From Phenylobacterium kunshanense (lineage in GTDB: Bacteria > Pseudomonadota > Alphaproteobacteria > Caulobacterales > Caulobacteraceae), in assembly GCF_003254525.1 (NCBI RefSeq), contig NZ_QFYS01000004.1, positions 186,001 to 250,000 on the forward strand: a DNA stretch of 64,000 nt, in the 5' to 3' direction. Made by a program: the position numbers and the translations under genes. Of the stretch, positions 48,744 to 60,631 are shown piece after piece (the stretch's first letter is position 1; each line of letters opens with the position of its first letter). The notes under the pieces were generated by a model. That model saw only the letters and a list, made by a program, of their open reading frames with translations. It made no database searches and was not told the origin of the DNA.

Positions 48744-50690
48744 ATGCGTTTTGTGCGTTGGGCGGCGGGCCTTGTGGCGGCGCTCGGGTTGTTTACGTGC
48801 GCCACGGCGGCGCCTCTGGAGGCGTACGGCGGTCTCCCCTCGATCGAACGCATCGAGATATCCCCGGACGGGACGTTGCTGGCGGTCGCGATCTCGAACG
48901 GCGAGCAGCGGCTGCTCGGCGTGCGACCGATTGCAGGCGGTGAGATGACGCTGCGCGCGGTGGGCGCGGCCAAGGTCCGTCGCCTCGATTGGGTGGGCAA
49001 CGACAACCTGATCGTCTCCACCTCCCGCACGGCGCAGATCCTGGGCATGACGGGCGACCGCAGCGAATACATGATGGGCTATCGGTACAATCTGCCGAGC
49101 CAGAAGGTGTTTCCATTGCTGCAGGGCTCGATCAGCCAGGGCGGCTCGGGCACCAACATTCGCGACCGGAATGAAAACCTGGGGGCGTCGCTCAATGTGC
49201 TGGCGGGGCCGCCCAGGGTGCACATGATCAACGGCGCGCCGACGCTGTTCCTGCCGGGCATCACCTTTCCCCAGAACTGGGGCACGCTGACGTACTTCAG
49301 GATGAACCTGAAGACCGACCGGCCCGAGCTGCTTGAGGTGGGTACGCGGCACACTGTGCGCATGGTCCTGGACGAAGGCGGCCAGGTGATCGCCAAGGCG
49401 GATTGGGAGACAGAGAGCGGGCGCTGGACCCTGCGCCTCCGCGACGGAGCCGGATGGCCGGTCGCGCATGCTGTCGTCGCCAAGATCTCGCCACCGTTCC
49501 TGGCCGGACTGGGCCGGGACGGAAAATCGGTCGTCGTCGGCGAGGACGGCGAGAAGGGCATGACGTTCCGCGAGATTTCGACCGCGGGGTGGGGCGAGAC
49601 GCTGCCCATCGACAATGCCGACGGCTTGATTGTCGACCCGGCGACCAGCCGCCTGATCGGATACCACGCCCTGGTCGGCGACGAGGATCGCTACACCTTC
49701 TTCGATCCCCGCGATCAGGCGGCCTGGAACGGCGTCCGGAACGCCTTCAAGGGGGATCGTGTGACGCTCGAATCCTGGTCCCAGGATCGCAAGAAGATCG
49801 TCGTGCTGGCCGATTCGCCGACCGAGGGGCCCGCCTATGCCCTGGTCGACCTGACAACGAAGCGGGCCGAATGGCTGGGCGGTCGCTACCAGAAGCTGTC
49901 AGCGGAGGACATCGCGCCGGTCCAGGCGATCCGGTTCAAGGCCGCGGACGGCCTGGACCTGAGCGGATACCTCACCACGCCCCAAGGGCGCGCGCCGAAG
50001 GGCCTCCCCCTGATCGTCTTCCCGCATGGCGGTCCAGCCGCGCGCGACGAGCCGGGATTCGACTGGTGGGCCCAGGCCATGGCGTCCCGCGGCTATGCGG
50101 TGCTGCAGGTGAACTTCCGTGGTTCAGACGGCCTGGGACTGAGCCACCTCGAAGCCGGCTATGGCCAATGGGGCAAGAAGATGCAGACCGACCTGTCGGA
50201 CGGTGTCCGCCACCTGATCGGGCAGGGAGTCGTCGATCCCAAACGCGTCTGCATCGTCGGCGCCAGCTACGGGGGCTATGCCGCGTTGGCGGGCGCGGCG
50301 TTGGACCGTGGGATCTATCGCTGCGCCGTTTCGGTCGCGGGCGTATCAGATCTGCGTCGCATGGTGGATGACGAGGGCAAGGCGGCGCAGCGGTACTGGA
50401 AACGCTTCATGGGCGTGACAAGCCTGAACGATCCGGCGCTCGCAGAGGTCTCGCCCGCCCTTCAGGCCAGCAAGATCGACATCCCCATCCTCATCATCCA
50501 CGGCCGCGACGACACGGTCGTGCCGCTGGAGCAGAGCCAGATCATGGCGGATGCGCTCAAGAAGGCCGGCAAGCCCTACGAACTGATCGTCCAGAAGGGC
50601 GAGGATCACTGGCTGTCGCGTGGCGAAACCCGCTCGGAAATGCTCGCGGCGACCATGGCCTTCGTCGAGAAGCACAATCCTCCGAACTGA
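48744..50690 (+). CDS. Exported S9 family prolyl oligopeptidase-like peptidase
   Basis: This 648-residue peptidase has a signal peptide (MRFVRWAAGLVAALGLFTCATA), a beta-propeller N-terminal domain (to about residue 390), and an alpha/beta-hydrolase domain. The nucleophile Ser is in VGASYGGYAALAG, the Asp in IIHGRDDTVVPLEQ, and the His in GEDHWLSRGETR. LIVFPHGGPAARDEPGFDWW carries the oxyanion-hole motif. It should cleave peptides in the periplasm. It is monocistronic between DUF1178 and clpB. It is a different gene from the partial S9 peptidase at the left edge. Confidence 0.94.
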   Translation: MRFVRWAAGLVAALGLFTCATAAPLEAYGGLPSIERIEISPDGTLLAVAISNGEQRLLGVRPIAGGEMTLRAVGAAKVRRLDWVGNDNLIVSTSRTAQILGMTGDRSEYMMGYRYNLPSQKVFPLLQGSISQGGSGTNIRDRNENLGASLNVLAGPPRVHMINGAPTLFLPGITFPQNWGTLTYFRMNLKTDRPELLEVGTRHTVRMVLDEGGQVIAKADWETESGRWTLRLRDGAGWPVAHAVVAKISPPFLAGLGRDGKSVVVGEDGEKGMTFREISTAGWGETLPIDNADGLIVDPATSRLIGYHALVGDEDRYTFFDPRDQAAWNGVRNAFKGDRVTLESWSQDRKKIVVLADSPTEGPAYALVDLTTKRAEWLGGRYQKLSAEDIAPVQAIRFKAADGLDLSGYLTTPQGRAPKGLPLIVFPHGGPAARDEPGFDWWAQAMASRGYAVLQVNFRGSDGLGLSHLEAGYGQWGKKMQTDLSDGVRHLIGQGVVDPKRVCIVGASYGGYAALAGAALDRGIYRCAVSVAGVSDLRRMVDDEGKAAQRYWKRFMGVTSLNDPALAEVSPALQASKIDIPILIIHGRDDTVVPLEQSQIMADALKKAGKPYELIVQKGEDHWLSRGETRSEMLAATMAFVEKHNPPN

Positions 50691-50710
50691 CGGCGCTTGA
50701 TCCTGCGCAA

Positions 50711-50738
50711 GGCGCCTTGTGTGGCGCCGGGGCCACAC
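50711..50738 (+). promoter_or_regulatory. Overlapping alternative hairpins upstream of clpB
   Basis: GGCGCC (50711-50716) pairs with GGCGCC (50723-50728) over a 6-nt loop. The competing pair is GTGTGGC (50719-50725) with GCCACAC (50732-50738). They share bases and cannot form together. A third stem, AGGCGG (50773-50778) with CCGCCT (50791-50796), lies closer to the start. There is no T-tract, so this is not a standard terminator for the peptidase gene. Confidence 0.45.
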
Positions 50739-50810
50739 TACATCCGTTGAGCCGGGCGGTCGTGCTTCCAGGAGGCGGCCGTCTGAGTTTCCGCCTGAGT
50801 GGGGACCTGA

Positions 50811-53399
<2,589 letters not shown>

Positions 53400-53456
53400 A
53401 ATTTCTGGACAGCCTGTTAGCCTAAGCCTATCGACTAAGTAGGAATAAATGCAGAA

Positions 53457-53480
53457 GGTCCGCGCCTCGCGGAGCGGACC
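53457..53480 (+). promoter_or_regulatory. Hairpin before the TSUP permease start
   Basis: GGTCCGC (53457-53463) pairs perfectly with GCGGACC (53474-53480), ending 2 nt before the ATG at 53483. It follows an AT-rich clpB-downstream tract (53415-53450) that may contain the promoter. It could hinder ribosome access. Confidence 0.4.
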
Positions 53481-53482
53481 CG

Positions 53483-54259
53483 ATGCACGACTTCCTGATC
53501 TTTGCCTTCGTGGGCTTCCTGGCCCAGATCGTGGATGGCGCCCTGGGCATGGCCTATGGCGTCATCTCGTCCACCGTCCTGCTGAGCTTCGGCGTGCCAC
53601 CGGCGACAGCCTCCGCCACGGTCCATGCAGCCGAGGTGTTCACGACGGCCGCCTCGGCCGGCTCCCACGCGGTCAATCGCAACGTGAACTGGAAGCTGTT
53701 CGCGCCGCTTGCGCTGGGCGGCTGCATCGGCGGCGCGATCGGCGCCTTCGTGCTGACTTCCATCGATGGGGGCGTACTGAAGCCCTTCATCACCGGCTAC
53801 CTCGCGCTCATGGGCGTGCTGATCATCTACCGCGCCTGGCGGGCCACCACGCCGCGGCCGTTCCCGGCCCGCTGGAGCGGTCCGCTGGGCGGCGTCGGCG
53901 GGTTCCTGGACGCGGTGGGCGGGGGCGGCTGGGGCCCCACGGTCAGCAGCGCGCTGGTCGGCTCGGGCGCCGAGCCCAGGGAGAGCATCGGCACGGCGAA
54001 CGCCGCGGAATTCTTCGTCACCGCCACCATTTCGGCGGCCTTCCTGGCGGCGCTTCTGAGCGGCCACTGGAAGGAGGCGGAAGGCCTCGGCCAACACCTC
54101 TCGGCCGTGGGCGGCCTGATCCTGGGCGGGCTGCTGGCCGCCCCGCTGGCGGGCCTCGTCGTCCGCATCGCGCCGATCCGGACGCTGACCTTTGCGGTCG
54201 GCGGCCTCGTCCTGGCGCTGGCGGGATATCAGACCGCGCGGCTGGTCGGCTGGCTCTGA
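53483..54259 (+). CDS. TSUP (TauE/SafE) family permease
   Basis: This 258-residue inner-membrane protein has about eight hydrophobic helices in the two-repeat TSUP arrangement. Family motifs are DFLIFAFVGFLAQIVDGALG at the start and the second-repeat GPLGGVGGFLDAVGGGGWGP. TSUP proteins move sulfite, sulfoacetate, taurine or other anions. The nearest sulfur gene is the alkylsulfatase 30 kb away, so a link is only speculative. It converges on a lipoprotein gene with a 4-bp gap. Confidence 0.9.
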   Translation: MHDFLIFAFVGFLAQIVDGALGMAYGVISSTVLLSFGVPPATASATVHAAEVFTTAASAGSHAVNRNVNWKLFAPLALGGCIGGAIGAFVLTSIDGGVLKPFITGYLALMGVLIIYRAWRATTPRPFPARWSGPLGGVGGFLDAVGGGGWGPTVSSALVGSGAEPRESIGTANAAEFFVTATISAAFLAALLSGHWKEAEGLGQHLSAVGGLILGGLLAAPLAGLVVRIAPIRTLTFAVGGLVLALAGYQTARLVGWL

Positions 54260-54263
54260 CCGA

Positions 54264-54824
54264 TCAGAGCGTCACGTTCACCAGCCGTCCGCCCCGCACC
54301 ACGACACGGCGCATCAGGGCCACCGTCTCGCCCTTGCCGACGGCCGGACGGGCCACTGTGATGGCGTACCAGGCGCCGTCGGCCAGGCCGCCGAAGGCGA
54401 ACTGGTCGGCGTCGTCGCACGTGGTGCGCTTCACGAACGGACCGGCGTCGCCGGGGGGCGCATTGGGCGTGCGGGCCCGGACCTCGTCGGCCGGCAGGGC
54501 GGCGCGTTCGGTGGAGCCGTAGAGGGCCGCCATACGCCGGGTCGACCAGCGCGTTTCCGGGGTTAGAACCACAGTGGCGCCGGCGCAGGTGAAGCGAACC
54601 GACCCCTGGCGATAGGTCACGCGGCCCGCGATCACGTTCTGCCCGGGGCGTTGCGACCAGGCGAAATCACTGGCCGAGAACTCCGCGCCGCCGACCATCG
54701 GCGGCGGCCGCGTCGGCGTCGGCCGGGGCGGGGGACCGCCGGGCGGGGGCGGGCCGAGGGAGGGCGTGCAGGCGGCCAGGCCGGCGGCAAGGCCAAGGCT
54801 GGCGATCAGGGGCGCTCGGAACAT
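54264..54824 (-). CDS. Hypothetical lipoprotein
   Basis: This 186-residue protein has a signal sequence with a lipobox (LAAC, Cys19) and then a Pro-rich linker (GPPPPGGPPPRPTPTRPPP). The C-terminal domain (from FSASDFAWSQRPGQNVIAG to RRVVVRGGRLVNVTL) looks like a small beta-rich domain with two cysteines. It is probably an outer- or inner-membrane lipoprotein with an exposed domain. No function is recognised. Confidence 0.8.
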   Translation of the reverse strand: MFRAPLIASLGLAAGLAACTPSLGPPPPGGPPPRPTPTRPPPMVGGAEFSASDFAWSQRPGQNVIAGRVTYRQGSVRFTCAGATVVLTPETRWSTRRMAALYGSTERAALPADEVRARTPNAPPGDAGPFVKRTTCDDADQFAFGGLADGAWYAITVARPAVGKGETVALMRRVVVRGGRLVNVTL

Positions 54825-54943
54825 GGGGCCACCTTATAGGCGATTGCGGCCAAAGGTTGCCAGCGCCGTGGGCGCCTTGACCGTATGCGCCTGCGCAGGC
54901 CTATCCTGACGCCTCGGGGGTTCTGTTTCCAAGGAGGCGCCAG

Positions 54944-55120
54944 ATGGCCCACAAGTTCGAGATCTACAAGGACAAGGCCGGCGAGTTCCGCGTCCGGTTC
55001 AAGTACAATAGCGAGACCATCTTCTCGACCGAGGGCTACGCTTCGAAGTCCGGCGCGAAGGACGCGATCGAGAGCATCAAGAAGTACGTGCCGGCGGCCG
55101 AGGTCACCGAGGTCGAGTAG
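54944..55120 (+). CDS. YegP family (DUF1508) small protein
   Basis: This 58-residue protein starts at ATG 54944 with a strong AAGGAGG 7 nt upstream. The fold is the single DUF1508 repeat: KFEIYKDKAGEFRVRFKYNS, then ETIFSTEGYASKSGAKDAIE and SIKKYVPAA. E. coli YegP has two such repeats; alphaproteobacteria often carry single-repeat forms. The function is unknown, possibly nucleic-acid or stress related. It ends 3 bp before the convergent arfB stop. Confidence 0.93.
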   Translation: MAHKFEIYKDKAGEFRVRFKYNSETIFSTEGYASKSGAKDAIESIKKYVPAAEVTEVE

Positions 55121-55123
55121 GGC

Positions 55124-55549
55124 TCAGTCGTCCCCCCGCGGACGCCCCCGCATCGCCTTCACGCTCGATCGCTTCGACTTGCCCTCCAGCCGCTTCAGCT
55201 TCGAGGCGTAGGTAGGCCTGGTCTTCTTGCGCGGCGGGGGCGGGGGCTTGGCCGCCTCGCGGACCAGGTCCAGCAGCCGCTCGACGGCGGCCTGGCGGTT
55301 CATCTCCTGGCTCCGGTGCTCCTGGGCGACCAGCACCAGGACGCCGTCCATGGTCAGCCGGTTTCCGGACAACTTGTAGAGTCGCGCGCGCACCGGCTCG
55401 GGCAGGGACGGCGAGGCGCGCACGTCGAACCTGAGCTCGATCGCCGTCGAAACCTTGTTGACGTGCTGACCGCCAGGCCCCGAGGCGCGGACCGCCCGCA
55501 CCTGGACCTCGTCGTCCGCGAGGGTGATGTGAGGCGTGACCTCGATCAT
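55124..55549 (-). CDS. arfB: Alternative ribosome-rescue factor ArfB
   Basis: This 141-residue peptidyl-tRNA hydrolase frees ribosomes stalled on truncated mRNA. It carries the catalytic GGQ in ASGPGGQHVNKVSTAIEL and a basic C-terminal tail (KKTRPTYASKLKRLEGKSKR) that inserts into the mRNA channel. I chose the ATG at 55549 because ArfB proteins begin with I-x-V/I-T-P-x-I near the N-terminus; an in-frame codon at 55588 would add 13 atypical residues. In Caulobacter, ArfB-type rescue backs up tmRNA. Confidence 0.95.
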   Translation of the reverse strand: MIEVTPHITLADDEVQVRAVRASGPGGQHVNKVSTAIELRFDVRASPSLPEPVRARLYKLSGNRLTMDGVLVLVAQEHRSQEMNRQAAVERLLDLVREAAKPPPPPRKKTRPTYASKLKRLEGKSKRSSVKAMRGRPRGDD

Positions 55550-55666
55550 GGACCGTCTTTGCCAAGCTTCGCGCGCCAAGGTAAGCATGTCGCATGCGCG
55601 CGCCCCTTTCGCAGCTCGTAAGCCTTACTCGGACCGCTCCCCGTGGGCCGGTGAGGGATGTTGCGC

Positions 55667-55735
55667 GCTAGTCTAGAGACGCAAGCACAGACCGCACACC
55701 AGCCCCGCCGGGATCCGGACGGGGCTTCTTTTTGG
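55667..55735 (+). ncRNA. Possible short transcript ending in an orphan terminator
   Basis: A strong intrinsic terminator (stem 55702-55725, ten pairs with one bulged A, then TTCTTTTT to 55733) lies between divergent arfB and the gene at 55762, with no plus-strand gene before it. A Caulobacter-like -10 element, GCTAGTCT (55667-55674), is 28 bp upstream, without a clear -35. A transcript of about 55-60 nt, either a small RNA or an attenuated leader of the next gene, would explain the arrangement. Confidence 0.35.
55702..55733 (+). terminator. Intrinsic terminator upstream of an exported hypothetical gene
   Basis: GCCCCG/CGGGGC outer arms plus an inner CCGG/CCGG stem are followed by TTCTTTTT. 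The element is oriented to stop plus-strand transcription 29 bp before the ATG at 55762. Confidence 0.85.
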
Positions 55736-55761
55736 CCCGCTCTCCAGTGTCTATGAGGATC

Positions 55762-56334
55762 ATGAACCGCTTCCTCCTCGCCGTCATCCTCCTGGGCTGC
55801 GCCGCGTTCCAGCGTGCGCCGGCCGACCCGTCGCCGTCGGACGCCTTCTTCGAGCGCCTGCGCGCGCTGTGCGGCCAGAGCTTCGAGGGGCGCCTCGCCT
55901 CGCCGCCCACGGCCGCCGACGCGGCCTTCGCGGGGCCGATCAGCGTCCGCGTGCAGGACTGCACCACCGACCAGGTCCGCATGCCGGTGGCGGTGGGCGC
56001 CGATCGCTCCCGCACCTGGGTCGTCACCCGCACCGGCCAGGGCCTGGTCCTGAAGCACGACCACCGCCACGCCGACGGGACCGAGGACGCGGTCAGCCAA
56101 TATGGCGGGGCGACCGCCGGGCCCGGCACCGCCTCGCGCCAGGAGTTCCCGGCGGACGCCTTCTCGAAGGCGCTGTTCGAGCGCCAGAACCTCACCGCCT
56201 CGCTGACCAACGTCTGGGCCCTGGAGATCCAGCCCGGCGCCACCCTGGCCTACGAGCTCAATCGGCCGGGCCGGCATTTCCGGATCGCCTTCGACCTGAC
56301 CCGGCCGGCGCCCCGCGACGGCGGGCTCCCTTGA
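55762..56334 (+). CDS. Exported conserved hypothetical protein
   Basis: This 190-residue protein starts at ATG 55762 (GAGG 4 nt upstream); an ATG at 55753 adds three residues. The signal peptide MNRFLLAVILLGCAAFQ could carry a lipobox (LLGC). The body matches a conserved proteobacterial family with DAFFERLRALCGQSFEGRL, DRSRTWVVTRTGQGLVLKHD, HRHADGTEDAVSQYGG and RQEFPADAFS, ending in WALEIQPG. No enzyme activity is known to me. It lies behind a strong terminator and 90 bp before ilvC. Confidence 0.85.
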   Translation: MNRFLLAVILLGCAAFQRAPADPSPSDAFFERLRALCGQSFEGRLASPPTAADAAFAGPISVRVQDCTTDQVRMPVAVGADRSRTWVVTRTGQGLVLKHDHRHADGTEDAVSQYGGATAGPGTASRQEFPADAFSKALFERQNLTASLTNVWALEIQPGATLAYELNRPGRHFRIAFDLTRPAPRDGGLP

Positions 56335-57444
<1,110 letters not shown>

Positions 57445-57472
57445 TTGCGGCGACATTCAGCGAGACAACGGC

Positions 57473-57507
57473 GCGGCCCGGGAGCAATCCCGGGCCGCTC
57501 TGTTTTT
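57473..57507 (+). terminator. Intrinsic terminator of ilvC
   Basis: GCGGCCCGGGA (57473-57483) pairs perfectly with TCCCGGGCCGC (57488-57498) over a GCAA loop, followed by TCTGTTTTT ending at 57507. It lies 29 bp after the ilvC stop. Confidence 0.92.
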
Positions 57508-57554
57508 CGGGCTGACATCGTCTCGTCATCGACTCCGTGCAACCGGAAGCCTTG

Positions 57555-57581
57555 CTGATCGTTGCGGGATCGATCAGGAGG
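57555..57581 (+). promoter_or_regulatory. Inverted repeat overlapping the ribosome site of the 38-aa ORF
   Basis: CTGATCG (57555-57561) and CGATCAG (57571-57577) are perfect arms around 9 nt. The right arm overlaps the AGGAGG ribosome-binding site (57576-57581) of the next ORF, so folding or protein binding could control its translation or transcription. Confidence 0.5.
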
Positions 57582-57586
57582 GCTCC

Positions 57587-57703
57587 ATGCAGACGTTGCG
57601 GATCATGTTCCGGTTCCTGGGGCTGGGCCTTCTGGTGGGGCTCGACATCCTGCGGCCCACGCGGCCCGAGTATCGTCTCCCGGCCCGCTGGCTGGCGCGC
57701 TGA
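57587..57703 (+). CDS. 38-residue hydrophobic micro-protein
   Basis: This short ORF starts at ATG 57587 with a perfect AGGAGG 5 nt upstream and encodes 38 residues: a hydrophobic helix (FRFLGLGLLVGLDIL, about residues 8-22) followed by a basic, Arg/Pro-rich tail ending ARWLAR. It could sit in the inner membrane with the positive end in the cytosol. No family is recognised. It comes 83 bp after the ilvC terminator, so it needs its own promoter. It converges with the COG2509 gene across 3 bp. Confidence 0.55.
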   Translation: MQTLRIMFRFLGLGLLVGLDILRPTRPEYRLPARWLAR

Positions 57704-57706
57704 CGG

Positions 57707-59338
57707 TCAGGCCGCGGCCGCTTCGCCCACGATCGCCCGGGCCACCGCCTCGGCGACCTTGATGCCGTCTACGCCGGCCGAAAGGATGCCACCCGCGTAG
57801 CCCGCGCCTTCGCCGGCCGGGAACAGGCCCCTCACGTTCAGGCTCTGGAGATCCGGCCCGCGCGTGATCCGGATGGGCGACGACGTCCGGGTCTCGACGC
57901 CCGTGAGTACGGCCTCCGGGTCGTCGTAGCGCGGGATCTTCCGGCCAAAGACGGGCAGGGCCTCGCGCATCGCCTCGATCACATAGTCCGGCATCACCGA
58001 CGCCAGGTCTGTGGGACGGACGCCCGGCCGATAGCTGGGGATCACGCTGCCCAGGGCCGTCGAGGCCCTGCCCGCCAGGAAGTCGCCCACGAGCTGACCC
58101 GGGGCGTAGTAGTCGCCGCCGCCCGCCACGAAGGCGCGGCTCTCCAGGTCGCGCTGCAGGTCGATGCCCGCCAACGGATGGCCGCTGGGATAGTCGGCGG
58201 GCGTGATGCCGACGACGAAGCCGGAGTTGGCGTTCCGCTCGTTGCGCGAATACTGGCTCATGCCGTTCGTGACGACCCGGTTGGGCTCCGATGTCGCGGC
58301 GACCACCGTGCCGCCCGGACACATGCAGAAGCTGTAGACCGTCCGACCGTTCGAGCAGTGGTGGGAGAGGGAATAGGCGGCCGCGCCGAGGTCCGGATGG
58401 CCCGCGCACGGGCCGAACAGCGCCCGGTCGATCCAGGACTGCGGATGCTCGATCCGGAAGCCGATCGAGAACGGCTTGGCCTCGATGTGGACGCCCCGGT
58501 CGTGGAGGATCTGGAACGTGTCGCGCGACGAATGGCCGACGGCGAGGACGACCTGATCCGCCTCAAGGAACTCGCCGGTGTGCAGATGGACCCCGCGCAC
58601 CCGCCGGGCTCCGTCGCTCGCCCGGTCCAGCTCGATGTCGGTGACACGGTGCTGGAAGCGGTACTCGCCTCCCAGAGCCTCGATCTTGGCGCGCAGGCTC
58701 TCCACCATCGTCACCAGCCGGAACGTGCCGATGTGGGGGTGCGCCTCGGTCAGGATTTCGGAAGGCGCGCCGGCCTGGACGAACTCGGTCAGCACCTTTC
58801 GCCCCAGGAACCGCGGGTCCTTGATCTGGCTGTAGAGCTTGCCGTCCGAGAAGGTGCCCGCCCCGCCCTCGCCGAACTGGACATTGGACTCCGAGTTCAG
58901 CTCGCTGCGGCGCCAGAGGCCCCAAGTGTCCTTGGTCCGCTCGCGGACGACCTTGCCGCGGTCGAGGATGATCGGACGGAAGCCCATCTCGGCCAGGATC
59001 AACCCGGCGAACAGGCCACACGGCCCGGCGCCTATGACCACCGGCCGCAGGGGCAGCGCGTCCGGCGCCTTGGCCACGGGCCTGTAGCTGGTGTCCGGCG
59101 TCGGACGCACGTGCGGATCGCCCGCCAGCCGCTTCAGGACCGCGCTCTCGTCCCGCACCTCGGCGTCGACGATGTAGACCTTGAGGATCGACGTCTTCTT
59201 CCGCGCATCGTGCGCCCGCTTCCAGACCGCCCAGTGCAGGAGATCGGACGGCCTCACGCCCAGGCGGGCGGCGATGGCCGCGGGCAGGTCTTCCGCCGCG
59301 TGGTCGAGGGGCAGCTTGAGTTCGGAGATCCGCAGCAT
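57707..59338 (-). CDS. FAD-dependent dehydrogenase, COG2509 family
   Basis: This 543-residue flavoprotein has a small N-terminal domain (LRISELKLPLDHAAEDLPAA, residues 1-90) and then a FAD-binding Rossmann fold with PVVIGAGPCGLFAGLILA. Further blocks are SNVQFGEGGAGTFSDGKLYS, VLAVGHSSRDTFQIL, CMCPGGTVVAATSE and LFPAGEGAGYAGGILSAGVDG. These define COG2509, uncharacterised dehydrogenases related to geranylgeranyl-reductase-like flavoproteins. The substrate is unknown. The gene is divergent from the MscS gene across 117 bp. Confidence 0.9.
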   Translation of the reverse strand: MLRISELKLPLDHAAEDLPAAIAARLGVRPSDLLHWAVWKRAHDARKKTSILKVYIVDAEVRDESAVLKRLAGDPHVRPTPDTSYRPVAKAPDALPLRPVVIGAGPCGLFAGLILAEMGFRPIILDRGKVVRERTKDTWGLWRRSELNSESNVQFGEGGAGTFSDGKLYSQIKDPRFLGRKVLTEFVQAGAPSEILTEAHPHIGTFRLVTMVESLRAKIEALGGEYRFQHRVTDIELDRASDGARRVRGVHLHTGEFLEADQVVLAVGHSSRDTFQILHDRGVHIEAKPFSIGFRIEHPQSWIDRALFGPCAGHPDLGAAAYSLSHHCSNGRTVYSFCMCPGGTVVAATSEPNRVVTNGMSQYSRNERNANSGFVVGITPADYPSGHPLAGIDLQRDLESRAFVAGGGDYYAPGQLVGDFLAGRASTALGSVIPSYRPGVRPTDLASVMPDYVIEAMREALPVFGRKIPRYDDPEAVLTGVETRTSSPIRITRGPDLQSLNVRGLFPAGEGAGYAGGILSAGVDGIKVAEAVARAIVGEAAAA

Positions 59339-59455
59339 CGCGCGCCTATGTAGCGTCTCGTTCGCCCCTGTGCATCGTGCGCAGTCCGCAAGGATGGAAC
59401 CTTGGCCGCGGCAAATGGGCTATTCAGCCTCGTCCGAGCCGATTCAGGAGAAGGC

Positions 59456-60613
59456 ATGTCCGCCGAGAAGGCCCCCGCCGTCGCGCTGCCGAAGGTGTCC
59501 GTATCGCCAGAGCAGGTGTGGCGCGATCTTCACGCCTGGGTCGTGGCTCATGGGACGGAGATCATCATCGCGCTTCTGGCGGGGCTGACCGTCTATGTGG
59601 TGCTGGGCGTGGCCCGCAGCCTCGTGGCGCGGCTGAAGGATCGTCCTGGCGACAGCCTAGGGTTTCGGGCGCTGATCGGCCGGGCGGGCAGCCGCACCAC
59701 CCAGGCGTTCATGATCATGGCGTCGGCCAAGCTGGTGGCGGGCTATGCGAACCCGCCAGCGCCGGTGGCCCACACCATCGACTTCCTCTTCACGGTCGTG
59801 GCGGCGTTCCAGGCGGCGATCTGGATCCGGGAGGTCGTCCTCGGCCTGATCGAGCGACGCACTGGCGAGGACGGGCAGGGCGAGACCCTGGCCAACGCCA
59901 TGAGCATCATCCGGCTGCTCGTCAGCGTCGCCCTGTTCGCGGTGGCGACGATCGTGGTGCTGGACAATGTCGGGGTGAATGTCGCCGGCCTGGTGGCCGG
60001 CCTTGGTATCGGCGGCATCGCCATCGGCCTGGCGGCGCAGGGCATCTTCTCGGACCTGTTCGCGGCGCTGTCGATCATCTTCGACAAGCCGTTCCGGATG
60101 GGGGAGACGATCCACTACGACACCACGACGGCGACCGTTGAGAAGATCGGGCTGAAGAGCACCCGCCTGCGGGCGATCACCGGCGAGAAGAAGGTGATCT
60201 CCAACGCCAACCTTCTGCAGAAGGAGATCAGCAGCTACCAGACCCTCACCCACCGGCGGCTCAAGTTCGCGATCGGCGTGATCTACCAGACCGACCCGGA
60301 CCTGGCGGCGCGCATCCCCGAGATCCTTCGCGGCATCGTGGAGGCCGAGGGCGGAACCTTCGTTCGGTCGGGCTTCGTGGCGTTCGGCCCCAGTTCGCTC
60401 GATTTCGAGGTGGAGTTCGACGTCTTCGACCCGGAGTGGGACGAGATCTACATGGTGCGGCACAGGATCGGCCTGGCGATCCTGAAAAGCTTTGCGCGGG
60501 AAGGGCTGGAGTTCGCCTATCCGACCCAGACCACCTTCACCGCGGCTCCGGACGGCCGGATGATCATGCCGTACGCCACGGACGTGCATCATCGGCGCGA
60601 CGACGCTCGCTGA
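59456..60613 (+). CDS. Mechanosensitive ion channel, MscS family
   Basis: This 385-residue inner-membrane channel opens under membrane tension to release solutes on osmotic downshock. I chose the ATG at 59456 because AGGAG lies 5 nt upstream. Three or four hydrophobic helices occupy residues 30-200; the pore helix is GLVAGLGIGGIAIGLAAQGI with the usual Gly/Ala pattern, followed by the beta domain (FSDLFAALSIIFDKPFRMGE) and a cytosolic alpha/beta domain. Length fits small MscS members. It ends 19 bp before the convergent hypothetical gene. Confidence 0.93.
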   Translation: MSAEKAPAVALPKVSVSPEQVWRDLHAWVVAHGTEIIIALLAGLTVYVVLGVARSLVARLKDRPGDSLGFRALIGRAGSRTTQAFMIMASAKLVAGYANPPAPVAHTIDFLFTVVAAFQAAIWIREVVLGLIERRTGEDGQGETLANAMSIIRLLVSVALFAVATIVVLDNVGVNVAGLVAGLGIGGIAIGLAAQGIFSDLFAALSIIFDKPFRMGETIHYDTTTATVEKIGLKSTRLRAITGEKKVISNANLLQKEISSYQTLTHRRLKFAIGVIYQTDPDLAARIPEILRGIVEAEGGTFVRSGFVAFGPSSLDFEVEFDVFDPEWDEIYMVRHRIGLAILKSFAREGLEFAYPTQTTFTAAPDGRMIMPYATDVHHRRDDAR

Positions 60614-60631
60614 GCCCGCGCCCCGAGCCGT

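Noticed and set aside
47304..49667. 787-codon minus-strand frame opposite nitrilase, DUF1178 and S9 peptidase
   Set aside because: It crosses three well-supported genes and contains no motif.
50691..50810. Heat-shock sigma-32 promoter of clpB
   Set aside because: A CTTGAT at 50696 was noted, but no matching -10 element lies at the right distance.
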